A stretch of DNA of 64,000 nt, taken from the NCBI GenBank assembly GCA_965233665.1, contig CBDDTG010000021.1, positions 20,790-84,789 of the forward strand, written 5' to 3'. Positions 46,898 to 55,188 of the stretch are shown in pieces (the stretch's first letter is position 1; each line of letters begins with the position of its first letter). Position numbers and translations under genes: made by a program. Under the pieces are notes generated by a model. That model did no database searches. It had not been told where the DNA came from and saw nothing but the letters and a program-made list of their open reading frames with translations. This DNA comes from Bacterioplanes sp965233665. Its GTDB lineage: Bacteria; Pseudomonadota; Gammaproteobacteria; Pseudomonadales; Oceanobacteraceae.

Positions 46898-47784
46898 CCA
46901 CATCGTCTTCTTTTTTGGTGGCCGTACCCACCTTTAATCGCGCTCACTTACTGCCGCGAGTGATGGAGTCCATCGCTCACCAGGATTATGACAACTGGCA
47001 TGTACTGTTTGTTGATGATGCCAGCAGTGATAACACCGCAGAGGTAATCGCTGGTTATCAGCAGCAATATCCGAATCGCATTCACTATGTTTGCATGGTG
47101 CAAAACAGCGGTGTTAATGCGGTACGCAATCGCATTATTGAAGAAGCCGTGAACATCGCTGCGGATGATTTTATCGTCTGGATTGACGACGATGATTATT
47201 TGGCGCCGCAATGTTTAAAGCAGGCTGCTGCTGCCATGGAAGCACAGCCAGATTATGTATGGTACACACTCGATTGCATTCACGAAGACGGTTCTTATAT
47301 TTCCCGCATACGTGAATACGGAGAGATGTCTTACCTGCGCGATTACATGTTTGGTAAGCGTATGCGTGGCGACATGACTCATGTCGTAAAAGCATCTGCC
47401 ATCGGCGATGTGCGTTTCTGTACTCAGTTTCGCAATGCTGAAGTGTGGTATTTCTGGTCACAGTTAGCGGCACGCTACCCGTTGTATGCCGTCGCCAAAC
47501 CCGGCTCGGTGAAGGAATATTTACCAGATGGCATCACCCAAAAAGGTTTTAATCGCGATAAAGCCATTGCTGTACTACAGCTAAAAATCGCGACACTTGA
47601 GCCATTGGTAGGGCGCAAACCTCTGCTGCATCAATACACCACTTTGGCCAAACATTACTACAACGCGGGTGATTTTCGCGCTGCGCGTCGCTGCTTAACT
47701 CAGGTGCTGACTAGCAATCCGGGCTATGTGCGCCAGTACCCGCATTGGCTGAAGCTGGGGTTAAAGTCGCTGCGACCGGGCTAA
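46894..47784 (+). CDS. Glycosyltransferase family 2 protein
   Basis: 296 residues from the ATG at 46894, which overlaps the deacetylase TGA (ATGA) and has AGGA seven bases upstream. GT2 landmarks: VAVPTFNRAHLLPRVMESI, VLFVDDASSDNTAEVI, SGVNAVRNRIIEEA and VWIDDDDYLAP with the DxD metal site. The C-terminal 70 residues look like a TPR-like helical pair (ALLHQYTTLAKHYYNAGDFRAARR pattern). Its last 74 bases overlap the opposing kinase-like gene tail to tail. Confidence 0.88.
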   Translation: MTTSSSFLVAVPTFNRAHLLPRVMESIAHQDYDNWHVLFVDDASSDNTAEVIAGYQQQYPNRIHYVCMVQNSGVNAVRNRIIEEAVNIAADDFIVWIDDDDYLAPQCLKQAAAAMEAQPDYVWYTLDCIHEDGSYISRIREYGEMSYLRDYMFGKRMRGDMTHVVKASAIGDVRFCTQFRNAEVWYFWSQLAARYPLYAVAKPGSVKEYLPDGITQKGFNRDKAIAVLQLKIATLEPLVGRKPLLHQYTTLAKHYYNAGDFRAARRCLTQVLTSNPGYVRQYPHWLKLGLKSLRPG

Positions 47785-48451
47785 ACAGCAGTTGCTCTAT
47801 GGGAGCAAGTGAGCACGCCGCTGGTAACTGTTGCTGATTATTGCGAATGAACTTGCTTAGAGCCTGGTTGTAGGCACGTTCAAAACGCCCTTGTTGGTGT
47901 GTTGCAAACTGCTTGATGCCGGTATCAATCCAGGCGCTGTTGCCTTCAGCATCGATGTAGATATTGCGTTTGTTAATGTCAGAGAACACGATGCGGTGTT
48001 GCTTCATGCTCTGAAGGTCTGCTGCCACATTGAGCATGGCCTGGCGCAGCAAGCTGGCCGAGGTCGATGAATCGCCAATTAGAGCTTCAAATTCGCGGTA
48101 GCCTGCTTGTGTTAGATCTTCCATGGCGTAATAGCCCAGGTAAGAGGGCTTGGCAAATGGGCGCAGGTTAATACCGGTTTCATAAATGTGCGGCACTCGC
48201 ACGCCAATCTGCTGCAGTACTCGATTGCCTTTAATCTCTTTCGATAATCGACTGTGATTCCACAAGAGCTTTATGTACTCGTGCCATGAGCGGGCTTTGA
48301 CCAACTTAATGACCTGTGGCTGACGGCTCACTGCTGCCACCAGAGACGGTTTATGGTCAATCAGAATCGAGCACAGTTGCTCTTGCTGACGTGTGAGGCA
48401 AATAAAGCGTTGCGGCTTGCCATCGGCAGCCAAACTGAAGTAACGAAACAA
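47711..48451 (-). CDS. Lipopolysaccharide-kinase-like protein (InaA/WaaP fold)
   Basis: 246 residues of the small eukaryotic-like kinase fold found in InaA, WaaP and RIO-type proteins: LVKARSW, SKEIKGNRVLQQIGVRVP, then a catalytic loop FSDINKRNIYID (Asp and Asn in place) and the metal Asp in AWIDTG. Such proteins phosphorylate heptose or Kdo of the lipid A core. The last 25 residues are low in complexity and overlap the GT2 gene on the other strand. A terminator separates it from the upstream glycosyltransferase, so it probably has its own promoter in 48452-48550. Confidence 0.75.
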   Translation of the reverse strand: MFRYFSLAADGKPQRFICLTRQQEQLCSILIDHKPSLVAAVSRQPQVIKLVKARSWHEYIKLLWNHSRLSKEIKGNRVLQQIGVRVPHIYETGINLRPFAKPSYLGYYAMEDLTQAGYREFEALIGDSSTSASLLRQAMLNVAADLQSMKQHRIVFSDINKRNIYIDAEGNSAWIDTGIKQFATHQQGRFERAYNQALSKFIRNNQQQLPAACSLAPIEQLLFSPVAATLTPASANAGTGAHSPDC

Positions 48452-48535
48452 AGAAGAGATCCCCTAGTGAGCAGCTGCAGCCGTCCCTGAGCACAAACAT
48501 CTGGGGATTTTAAATGAGGCAGTGGCGATCACCAC

Positions 48536-48567
48536 CATAAAAATGTAACAAAGGCGTGATAAACGCC
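48536..48567 (-). terminator. Intrinsic terminator after the glycosyltransferase at 48580
   Basis: GGCGT (48553-48557) pairs with ACGCC (48563-48567) around GATAA, just beyond the stop codon, and on the minus strand the stem is followed by TTTGTTACATTTTT. Short stem but correct layout. Confidence 0.5.
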
Positions 48568-48579
48568 GTTCCAACCGGG

Positions 48580-49512
48580 TTAACTAACGGGTTGTGCGGG
48601 CGTCATGGCAGCGTGTGCGTAGCGCTCTGATGAGTGTTGGTGGCCGGCTGGTCGGCTGAGGATGCTACTGATGATTTGGCTTGGGTGGCGGTCTTCGTGA
48701 ATCACTCCAAGATCTTGCAAACATGCCTTGTACTCTGGCGTTAGTACTAAGCGTCGGAACTCTTGCTCAAGTGTATCGTTCTGCAGCATGGCGACCCAGC
48801 GGCGATAATGATCGCCCATTTTGCGAACCCCTTTTTCTAGCAGCTGGGCGCGATTTTCAATGTTGGCGATGAAGCTGGCTTTGCTCCGTATGGGATAGTG
48901 GTAAACCGTGATGTTGTTGCATTGGCGTTGGTTGAGCCAGCCCCAGGCGTGCCAAGCGCGATGATTGCCGCCTTTAATGCGCAACATACCCAACGAGCGC
49001 ACCATGACTTTGCCATGGATGTTGCCTAGCATAATGGACATATGGTCGGTTTGACGCTCACTGCCTTTGCGGTACAGCACCGGGAACTGCACGCAGTTGG
49101 TTTGGCTGTAAAAAGGCGCGTTGTTCTCGAATGCGTCTTGCTCAAACAATACGTTACGACGCTGGCAACCAATAATTGAACCAGTACTGGTGAGCTCATC
49201 TTTCAGACTTCCGGTTTTGGGGATCCAGAACTCATCAGCATCGTTGGCAATGGTCCAATCAGCGCCGTGCTCTTTGCGGGCGATTCGGGCCATTTCTGTT
49301 TTCCAGTTGCTTTGCTGGTAGTCCAGTTCTGGCCGGTCGATCAAGGTAATGTCGTAATGCTTGGACAGCGCTTGAACTTGCTCCCGAGTGCCATCGGTGG
49401 AGCCATTATCCATTACAACAAAGCTATCAACGCCAAGGGCTGTATGCACACGAATGTTATCGGCGATGATGTCCGCTTCGTTTTTAACCAGCAAGTTCAT
49501 GGTCAAGTGCAT
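48580..49512 (-). CDS. Glycosyltransferase family 2-like protein (waaE/KdtX- or DUF616-like)
   Basis: 310 residues from the ATG at 49512, with AGGA eight bases upstream; the frame is open for 63 codons more upstream but that stretch lies over the promoter. Landmarks: MNLLVKNEADIIADNIRVH, VVMDNGSTDGTREQV, WTIANDADEFWIP with a DxD-type metal site, and a C-terminal half with KGGNHRAWH and ITVYHYPIRS. This variant of the GT2 family is common in capsule, lipopolysaccharide and glycan clusters. Donor and acceptor cannot be told. Confidence 0.82.
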   Translation of the reverse strand: MHLTMNLLVKNEADIIADNIRVHTALGVDSFVVMDNGSTDGTREQVQALSKHYDITLIDRPELDYQQSNWKTEMARIARKEHGADWTIANDADEFWIPKTGSLKDELTSTGSIIGCQRRNVLFEQDAFENNAPFYSQTNCVQFPVLYRKGSERQTDHMSIMLGNIHGKVMVRSLGMLRIKGGNHRAWHAWGWLNQRQCNNITVYHYPIRSKASFIANIENRAQLLEKGVRKMGDHYRRWVAMLQNDTLEQEFRRLVLTPEYKACLQDLGVIHEDRHPSQIISSILSRPAGHQHSSERYAHAAMTPAQPVS

Positions 49513-49609
49513 GATAAGAATCCTATATCGATGGCGAGAGTTGTTGTTTCTGGTACGGAAGTGTCTTCCACTAAGCCATTGTTCCATTAATGGATCTGAT
49601 TGTTCCGCA

Positions 49610-49637
49610 ATAATAGCACTTTGACGGGGCAGCTCAA
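49610..49637 (-). promoter_or_regulatory. Predicted sigma-70 promoter of the glycosyltransferase at 48580
   Basis: On the minus strand TTGAGC (49632-49637) and TATTAT (49610-49615) are 16 bases apart, about 100 bases before the ATG at 49512. The 338-base gap 49513-49850 otherwise holds only a weak stem AGCCC/GGGCT (49732-49766) followed by TTTTT on the minus strand, a possible terminator of the kinase gene at 49851. Confidence 0.5.
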
Positions 49638-49850
49638 TGACAGCTGTATGAAGATTTGTCCAAGTTGGCAAATTGTCAGCTGTGCATCGGGGAGGGGGCA
49701 AGACGGCAACGCAATCGGCGCATGAAGAAAAAGCCCGCCACGTAAGGTACTTGCAGTAGCTGGGCTAAGTTACAGAACTGGAGCCCTTGGCCTTGGTGAC
49801 AGACGTTATTGCTGTTTGGCTAGGAGGCGTTGAACGCTTTGAGAAAGGTT

Positions 49851-50396
49851 TTACAGTTGCTGCAGTTTGCGCTCGAACGAGCGCCAGGCTTTGCGCAGAA
49901 GATAGCGGGCAAGTGCCGGGCAGCGCAGGTTGAGAGGGTTAATGCCTGGGTTGCTGACGCCGTCGATCACCACCAGCCGCTGCTGCTCACCTTGCCGTTG
50001 CAGCATTAGGTTGTTGGGGCTGAGGTCACGCACGCAAATGGCATTGCTCATTAAGTAATGCTTGAGATCCGCAACTAGTGTTGAGCACTGCTGTGGTGAC
50101 AGTTCACCCTGCAGTAAAGCCTGGTGCAAAGTGTAAGCACTGCTGCCGTCACTTTTGCACACACGATCAAACACCGCGGCCGGCCCTAGGTTAGTGTTCA
50201 CCATGCCGTGATAAAGCGCCAGGCGGCTGGTGTCTTTGCCTTGTTTTTGTAGCAGCTGAAAGTAGGCTCGCTCACGACGGGTTTGCTTTTCGGGCCGCCG
50301 TGCCACTTTAACGCACAATTGGCTGTTGTCAGGGTGCTGATAGCAGTCGCGATCGCGGCCTTTTCCTAGCAGCAGCTCAGGCGTCAGAGTGAGCAT
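49851..50396 (-). CDS. YrbL-like protein-kinase-fold protein
   Basis: 181 residues. The N-terminus LLGKGRDRDCYQHPDNSQLCVKV is the signature of the YrbL family (the PhoP-regulated protein of enterobacteria), continuing with a catalytic loop VRDLSPNNLMLQ (Asp and Asn present) and metal-binding Asp in VVIDGVSNPG. YrbL itself has no settled function; the fold suggests phosphotransfer to a small molecule or glycan. It overlaps the upstream gene by 13 bases and so is cotranscribed with the polysialyltransferase-like gene. Confidence 0.82.
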   Translation of the reverse strand: MLTLTPELLLGKGRDRDCYQHPDNSQLCVKVARRPEKQTRRERAYFQLLQKQGKDTSRLALYHGMVNTNLGPAAVFDRVCKSDGSSAYTLHQALLQGELSPQQCSTLVADLKHYLMSNAICVRDLSPNNLMLQRQGEQQRLVVIDGVSNPGINPLNLRCPALARYLLRKAWRSFERKLQQL

Positions 50397-51487
50397 GTCA
50401 GCAAAGCTTGCAGCTTGCCAGTCAGTTCGTCACTGCTACAGACTTGCACCTGTAACCTGGCAAACAACTGGCAAAACGCTTCGTAGTTGTCGACGCTGGG
50501 GTTAGCGATCGAAAGCAAGCGGGCATCAGGCCTTAACCAGCGACTATTAATCAGCGTCGACGAGACATCACCGATGATCAGCGGGTTGGCTGGCAACAGT
50601 GGCAGTAAGGCCTCAAACGGAACTTTGTGTGGTAACAGCACAAACCCGTTATGCTCAGCGGCGTTGAGAATGTCTGGGTTGCTATTGCGAGGGTGATATT
50701 TGATGCCGGTTCGCAGGCCAGCTGCTTGCAGTGTTTGCACGGTGCGCAGCATGGCTTCCCGGTAGCCGGGCAAGCGCTCAATGATGGACTCGTGCGGCAA
50801 AGTCAGAATGCAGTCCAGTTCGCCAACATCTGCCGTATTGGCGGCAAAAAAGTTTATTAACTGCTGGCAAAAGTCCTGTACCACGGCATTGCCTTCAAAC
50901 AGAGGCTGCAACGGCACGGCCGGTTTTTGCTGCAGCAGCGGGTGTACTAACTGTGGGAAGGCAACAAAAATCTCGTCAATCCAGGCGGAGCCGCCAATGG
51001 TCGGGGGGCTTTGCCACCAGCGGCCATAAATGAGCTTCTTTAGCCCGCTGTCGATGATGCGATCAGAAAAGCTGGCTGAGGCCTTGCGCCCAACGTAAGT
51101 AAAGGTGCCTTCATCCATATAGACGCCTTTGGCACAGCTCCCAGTTTGCTGGGCACAATGCATGGCGTATTGAAATTCAATGCGGCGGTCATTGCCGGTA
51201 AAAATGGTGGCGGGGCGATACTGCTCGACCCATTGCTGCAAACGAGCAAAGGTCTGGCGGCGACTGTTGAGCTTGGCGCGTTGGCTGCCGTGTTGTCCGC
51301 CACTGATATGTATCTGGTTAAACGGCGAATCTTGCCAATGATTAAGCAACTGGTGATAGGGGTTGTCTGCCACAACGGGTTGATCAATCAGCCATAGATC
51401 GGCGTTTATATCCGCAGAGCGACTGGCTATGGCTACTGAGTTCAGCAGGTGCAGTGGAGTGGAAGCAAGAAAAAGCTGATGAGCCAT
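50384..51487 (-). CDS. Sialyl/polysialyltransferase-like glycosyltransferase (GT52-like)
   Basis: 367 residues. The N-terminal LFLASTPLHLLNSVAIA pattern, the MDEGTFTYVGR segment, KYHPRNSNPD and IIGDVSSTLINS resemble the GT-B fold glycosyltransferases of the GT52/polysialyltransferase group, which add sialic acid or related sugars to lipooligosaccharide or capsule. No sialic acid synthesis genes (neuA, neuB, neuC) are in the window, so the sugar added may be another one. Followed by the YrbL-like gene with a 13-base overlap. Family call from motifs only. Confidence 0.65.
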   Translation of the reverse strand: MAHQLFLASTPLHLLNSVAIASRSADINADLWLIDQPVVADNPYHQLLNHWQDSPFNQIHISGGQHGSQRAKLNSRRQTFARLQQWVEQYRPATIFTGNDRRIEFQYAMHCAQQTGSCAKGVYMDEGTFTYVGRKASASFSDRIIDSGLKKLIYGRWWQSPPTIGGSAWIDEIFVAFPQLVHPLLQQKPAVPLQPLFEGNAVVQDFCQQLINFFAANTADVGELDCILTLPHESIIERLPGYREAMLRTVQTLQAAGLRTGIKYHPRNSNPDILNAAEHNGFVLLPHKVPFEALLPLLPANPLIIGDVSSTLINSRWLRPDARLLSIANPSVDNYEAFCQLFARLQVQVCSSDELTGKLQALLTCSL

Positions 51488-51595
51488 GGCAAAACCGGCA
51501 GTGGAGTTAACGGCGCCATAGTACTGTGAACCATGCGCTCATTAAACCGTTCAGTAGCCGCGGGAGCGCGCTGGAATAATCCGTTGCAGCGGCGG

Positions 51596-52837
51596 TTATA
51601 TTGGCGCTTTGCGCTGGCTCGGTAAACACAGCAATACGATGAGCCAATACAAGCTGATCGACGCAGCACGCACCGACGGCGCATTGGTTAATCCGGAGAG
51701 TAAAAAGCAAATACCGACCAACAACCCGATCAGAGCGCGACTGTCACTGTGGTGACGCAAGCGCCGTGCGAATAAAAGTAGGGGTAACCACAGCGGCAGC
51801 AAGTACAGCACAGCCCTAGGAATACCAAACCAAGCTAGGGCGTTGAGGGTATCGTTGTGCAAGTGATCAAACACCGTCGCCCGTGGGTGAATGATGGGCT
51901 CGCCATCATCCCCTGTCTGCTGCAAAAACGCACTGTGCTGGCCAATGCCCACACCGGTCAGCGGTTGTTGGCGCACGATTTCAATGGCGCCCTGCCACAT
52001 TAATAAGCGCAGACCGCTGGAGGAGTATGCCATGTTGCCGCGGTTAACTTCTTCATAGGCCAAGCTAAAGCGATGGGGCAGTTGGCTTTGGCTGACCGCG
52101 ACCAAAGCCAAAGCCGAAATCGCCAAGCCAATGCTTAGCGCGGTTCGCCAACGTAAAAAGCGCAGCCCTAAAATGATGAAAAAAACCAGCAACGTCACTG
52201 CCAATGCCAACATCGGGCCGCGCCCGCCGGTCATGACCAGTGCCGCGCCGCCGAGCAATAAAGCGCTGATGTTCAATAGCAAAAACAGCAACTGCCGTCG
52301 TTGCCGGCTCAGGGCCAGGCTGGCGCAGGTCGCCACCAGCATCATGGCGAGGCAGGTGGCGTAAATCAGCGGCATATTGAGATTGCCATCGGTGCGATAG
52401 GTGAGCGAACTGTGCTGAATGAAGTCGATCACCCCCGGCAGCGCCATCAACAATAGCGCGATGGGTAAACCCCACTCTAGCCAGCGCAATGGAACTGGCT
52501 TCATGGTCGCTGCGGCCAGTGCCAAGCATAACGCTGGAATGGCGTAGCTATCGAACAGTCGGTCGGTTACCTTTTCAACACCGCCTCCGGCGCTAGCAAA
52601 CACCATCAGGCTGGCGGCGAGTAATGCCAAGGCAAAGTGGCGTCGATCTGTGGCCAGTGTTGGCAGTGATTTATGACGCAGTAGCTCGCCGGTGAGCACC
52701 AACAAGGCCAACAGGCCGGCAATGTGAACCAGAGACTTGGTGAGATGGTAATGCAGACCTAATACCACCATCCCTGTGAGCAGCAGAGCGGTAATGAGGG
52801 AAGGCAGGTGTTTGGAATTCGGTATGGGTAATGTCAC
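51596..52837 (-). CDS. O-antigen ligase / polymerase-like membrane protein (WaaL/Wzy family)
   Basis: 413 residues with about ten to twelve predicted membrane helices spread over the whole length. A larger periplasmic loop near 285-345 holds the family features GRGPMLAL before it, SGLRLLMWQGAIEIVRQQPLTGVGIGQH shortened to LTGVGIGQHS, and HLHNDTLNALAWFGI, the conserved His-Asn of WaaL. Such proteins transfer lipid-linked glycan to the lipid A core or polymerise repeat units. It starts 65 bases beyond the metF stop on the same strand. No wzx flippase is seen. Confidence 0.88.
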   Translation of the reverse strand: MTLPIPNSKHLPSLITALLLTGMVVLGLHYHLTKSLVHIAGLLALLVLTGELLRHKSLPTLATDRRHFALALLAASLMVFASAGGGVEKVTDRLFDSYAIPALCLALAAATMKPVPLRWLEWGLPIALLLMALPGVIDFIQHSSLTYRTDGNLNMPLIYATCLAMMLVATCASLALSRQRRQLLFLLLNISALLLGGAALVMTGGRGPMLALAVTLLVFFIILGLRFLRWRTALSIGLAISALALVAVSQSQLPHRFSLAYEEVNRGNMAYSSSGLRLLMWQGAIEIVRQQPLTGVGIGQHSAFLQQTGDDGEPIIHPRATVFDHLHNDTLNALAWFGIPRAVLYLLPLWLPLLLFARRLRHHSDSRALIGLLVGICFLLSGLTNAPSVRAASISLYWLIVLLCLPSQRKAPI

Positions 52838-52902
52838 GACAACCTGCCTATGCGGTCATTGCGATGGCCGGTGTGGCGACACTCTGGCCATCGACACAGT
52901 AT

Positions 52903-53727
52903 TTATTGCAACTCCCGCCACACCGCCAGACAGGGTTCTGCCTGGTTCAAGGTATAAAAGTGAATACCGGGAGCGCCGCCATCCAGTAAGCGCTGGCACA
53001 GCTCGGTAACGACCTGTTGGCCAAATTGGCGAATGCTGTCGATGTCGTCGCCATAGGCTTCCAGCTGTTTGCGAATCCAGCGCGGAATTTCTGCGCCGCA
53101 AGCATCGCTAAAGCGGGCCAGCTTGCTGTAATTGGTGATCGGCATGATACCCGGGATGATGGGAATGTCTACGCCCTTGGCCTGCGCCCGTTCAACAAAA
53201 TGAAAGTAGCTATCCGCGTTAAAGAAGTACTGGGTGATGGCACTGTCGGCACCAGCTTTGACCTTGTTTACAAAGTTGTTGAGGTCGCTTTCAAAGTTAT
53301 TGGCTTGCGGGTGCATTTCCGGGTAGGCAGCGACTTCCAAGGTAAAGTGGTCGCCGGTTTCGTCGCGAATAAACTCCACCAGCTCATTGGCATAGCGCAG
53401 CTCGCTGCTCGCCAGGCCCGCGCCGGAGGGCAAGTCACCGCGCAAGGCGACAATGCGGTTGATACCTAACGCCTGATAGTCGTGTAGCAGTTGGCGTAGG
53501 TCATCTTTGCTGTCACCAACGCACGACATATGCGGTGCTGCACTGATGCCGCTGTCCTGGATCGCTTTAACGATGGCATAGGTGCGGTCTCGGGTAGAGC
53601 CGCCGGCGCCATAGGTGACAGAAAAAAATTCAGGGTTGTGCTGCGCCAGTTCATCACGCACGCGCAACAGCTTTTGTGTGCCTTCGTCGGTCTTGGTAGG
53701 GAAGAACTCGAAACTCAGGGTAGTCAT
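52903..53727 (-). CDS. metF: 5,10-methylenetetrahydrofolate reductase MetF
   Basis: 274-residue flavoprotein making 5-methyltetrahydrofolate, the methyl donor for homocysteine remethylation. Start at the ATG at 53727 (a TTG at 53769 would add an odd 14-residue leader). Motifs: SFEFFPTKTDEG, VTYGAGGSTRDRT, HMSCVG near residue 75, ALRGDLP, and ITQYFFNADSYF with IIPGIMPITN. Last gene of sahR-metK-ahcY-metF. A 10-bp hairpin lies between ahcY and metF, and no good ribosome site is visible. Confidence 0.95.
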   Translation of the reverse strand: MTTLSFEFFPTKTDEGTQKLLRVRDELAQHNPEFFSVTYGAGGSTRDRTYAIVKAIQDSGISAAPHMSCVGDSKDDLRQLLHDYQALGINRIVALRGDLPSGAGLASSELRYANELVEFIRDETGDHFTLEVAAYPEMHPQANNFESDLNNFVNKVKAGADSAITQYFFNADSYFHFVERAQAKGVDIPIIPGIMPITNYSKLARFSDACGAEIPRWIRKQLEAYGDDIDSIRQFGQQVVTELCQRLLDGGAPGIHFYTLNQAEPCLAVWRELQ

Positions 53728-53750
53728 AAATATTGGCCACGTCGGTGTCA

Positions 53751-53781
53751 GCAGTCGGCCTCTGCCCAAGGGGCCGACTGC
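53751..53781 (-). other. Strong hairpin in the ahcY-metF gap
   Basis: GCAGTCGGCC (53751-53760) and GGCCGACTGC (53772-53781) form a perfect 10-bp stem with an 11-base loop. It begins nine bases after the ahcY stop. No T-run follows on the minus strand, so it may limit readthrough into metF or protect the upstream mRNA. Confidence 0.55.
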
Positions 53782-53790
53782 TTGAGCGGG

Positions 53791-55173
53791 TTAGTATTTG
53801 TAAGCGTCTGGCTTGTAAGGGCCATCAACGTTGACGGCGATGTAGTCCGCTTGCTCTTGGGTCAGGCGGGTAATGACACCGCCAAAGCCCTCGACCATGT
53901 CCTTGGCCACTTCTTCGTCCAACTTCTTCGGCAGCACTTTCACATAGACGCTCTCGGCTTTTTTCTCGGCCGGCAGGTCGGCGAACTTGTGCTCGTACAA
54001 GTACATTTGCGCCAATACCTGGTTAGCAAAGGAGCCATCCATGATGCGCGATGGGTGACCCGTCGCGTTGCCCAGGTTCACCAGACGGCCTTCAGACAAC
54101 AGGATCAGGTGATCATTGCTGGCTGCGTCGCGCACCACTTTGTGTACCTGTGGTTTGATTTCATCCCACTGCCAGTTTTCGCGCATGTAGGCGGTATCGA
54201 TCTCGTTGTCGAAGTGACCGATGTTGCACACCACGGCACCGCTCTTCAGCGCTTGCAGCATGTTTTTGTCACACACATTGACGTTGCCGGTGGTGGTCAC
54301 GATCAGATCGGTATTGCCCAACAGCTCTTTGTTAATGCCGTCCAAAGTGCCGGTGTTAACGCCGTTTTTGTAGGGGGAAACGACTTCAAAGCCGTCCATA
54401 CAGGCCTGCATGGCACAGATGGGGTCCACTTCGGTCACTTTGACGATCATGCCTTCTTGGCGCAGTGAGGCGGCAGAGCCTTTACCTACGTCGCCGTAGC
54501 CAATCACCAGCGCTTTTTTACCGCTCAGCAAGTGGTCGGTAGCACGCTTGATGGCGTCGTTCAGCGAGTGGCGGCAGCCGTACTTGTTGTCGTTTTTCGA
54601 CTTGGTCACGGCGTCATTGACGTTGATCGCCGGAACTTTCAGCTCGCCCTTGTTAAGCATGTCTAACAGGCGATGCACACCGGTGGTGGTTTCTTCGGAA
54701 ATGCCGTGAATCGTTTCCAGCATTTGTGGGAAGCGCGTGTGAACCATCTCGGTCAAATCGCCGCCATCGTCGAGAATGATGTTGGCGTCCCAAACCTGCT
54801 CGCTGTCTTTTTCTGCGCGAATGGTTTGCTCAATGCACCACAGGAACTCTTCTTCGGTTTCACCTTTCCAAGCGAATACCGGGATGTTAGCCGCAGCGAT
54901 GGCAGCGGCAGCGTGATCCTGGGTAGAGAAGATGTTGCACGATGACCAGCGCACTTCAGCGCCCAGGTCCACCAGCGTTTCAATCAGCACGGCGGTTTGA
55001 ATGGTCATGTGAATGCAGCCCATGATCTTGGCGCCAGCTAACGGTTGCTCGTCTTTGTACTTGCGGCGCAGCGCCATCAGCGCCGGCATTTCACCTTCGG
55101 CGATGTCGATTTCTTTACGGCCCCAATCGGCCAGGCTGATGTCGGCGACTTTGTAATCGGTAAATTGAGTCAT
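53791..55173 (-). CDS. ahcY: S-adenosylhomocysteine hydrolase AhcY
   Basis: 460 residues. Hydrolyses S-adenosylhomocysteine to adenosine and homocysteine, relieving inhibition of methyltransferases. Motifs: HMTIQTAVLIETL, SSCNIFSTQDHAAAAI, the active-site NVNDAVTKSKNDNKYGCRHS, NAD-binding VIGYGDVGKGSA, and the family tail ending DAYKY. The stretch around LSEGRLVNLG is complete. It begins 15 bases after metK and is followed by a hairpin. This organism therefore uses AhcY rather than the Pfs/LuxS route for this step, at least in part. Confidence 0.98.
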   Translation of the reverse strand: MTQFTDYKVADISLADWGRKEIDIAEGEMPALMALRRKYKDEQPLAGAKIMGCIHMTIQTAVLIETLVDLGAEVRWSSCNIFSTQDHAAAAIAAANIPVFAWKGETEEEFLWCIEQTIRAEKDSEQVWDANIILDDGGDLTEMVHTRFPQMLETIHGISEETTTGVHRLLDMLNKGELKVPAINVNDAVTKSKNDNKYGCRHSLNDAIKRATDHLLSGKKALVIGYGDVGKGSAASLRQEGMIVKVTEVDPICAMQACMDGFEVVSPYKNGVNTGTLDGINKELLGNTDLIVTTTGNVNVCDKNMLQALKSGAVVCNIGHFDNEIDTAYMRENWQWDEIKPQVHKVVRDAASNDHLILLSEGRLVNLGNATGHPSRIMDGSFANQVLAQMYLYEHKFADLPAEKKAESVYVKVLPKKLDEEVAKDMVEGFGGVITRLTQEQADYIAVNVDGPYKPDAYKY

Positions 55174-55188
55174 AACTATTGCCTCTGC

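Noticed and set aside
52065..52529. 154-codon minus-strand frame within the O-antigen ligase gene
   Set aside because: Alternative frame of a GC-rich membrane protein gene; no family pattern or ribosome site.
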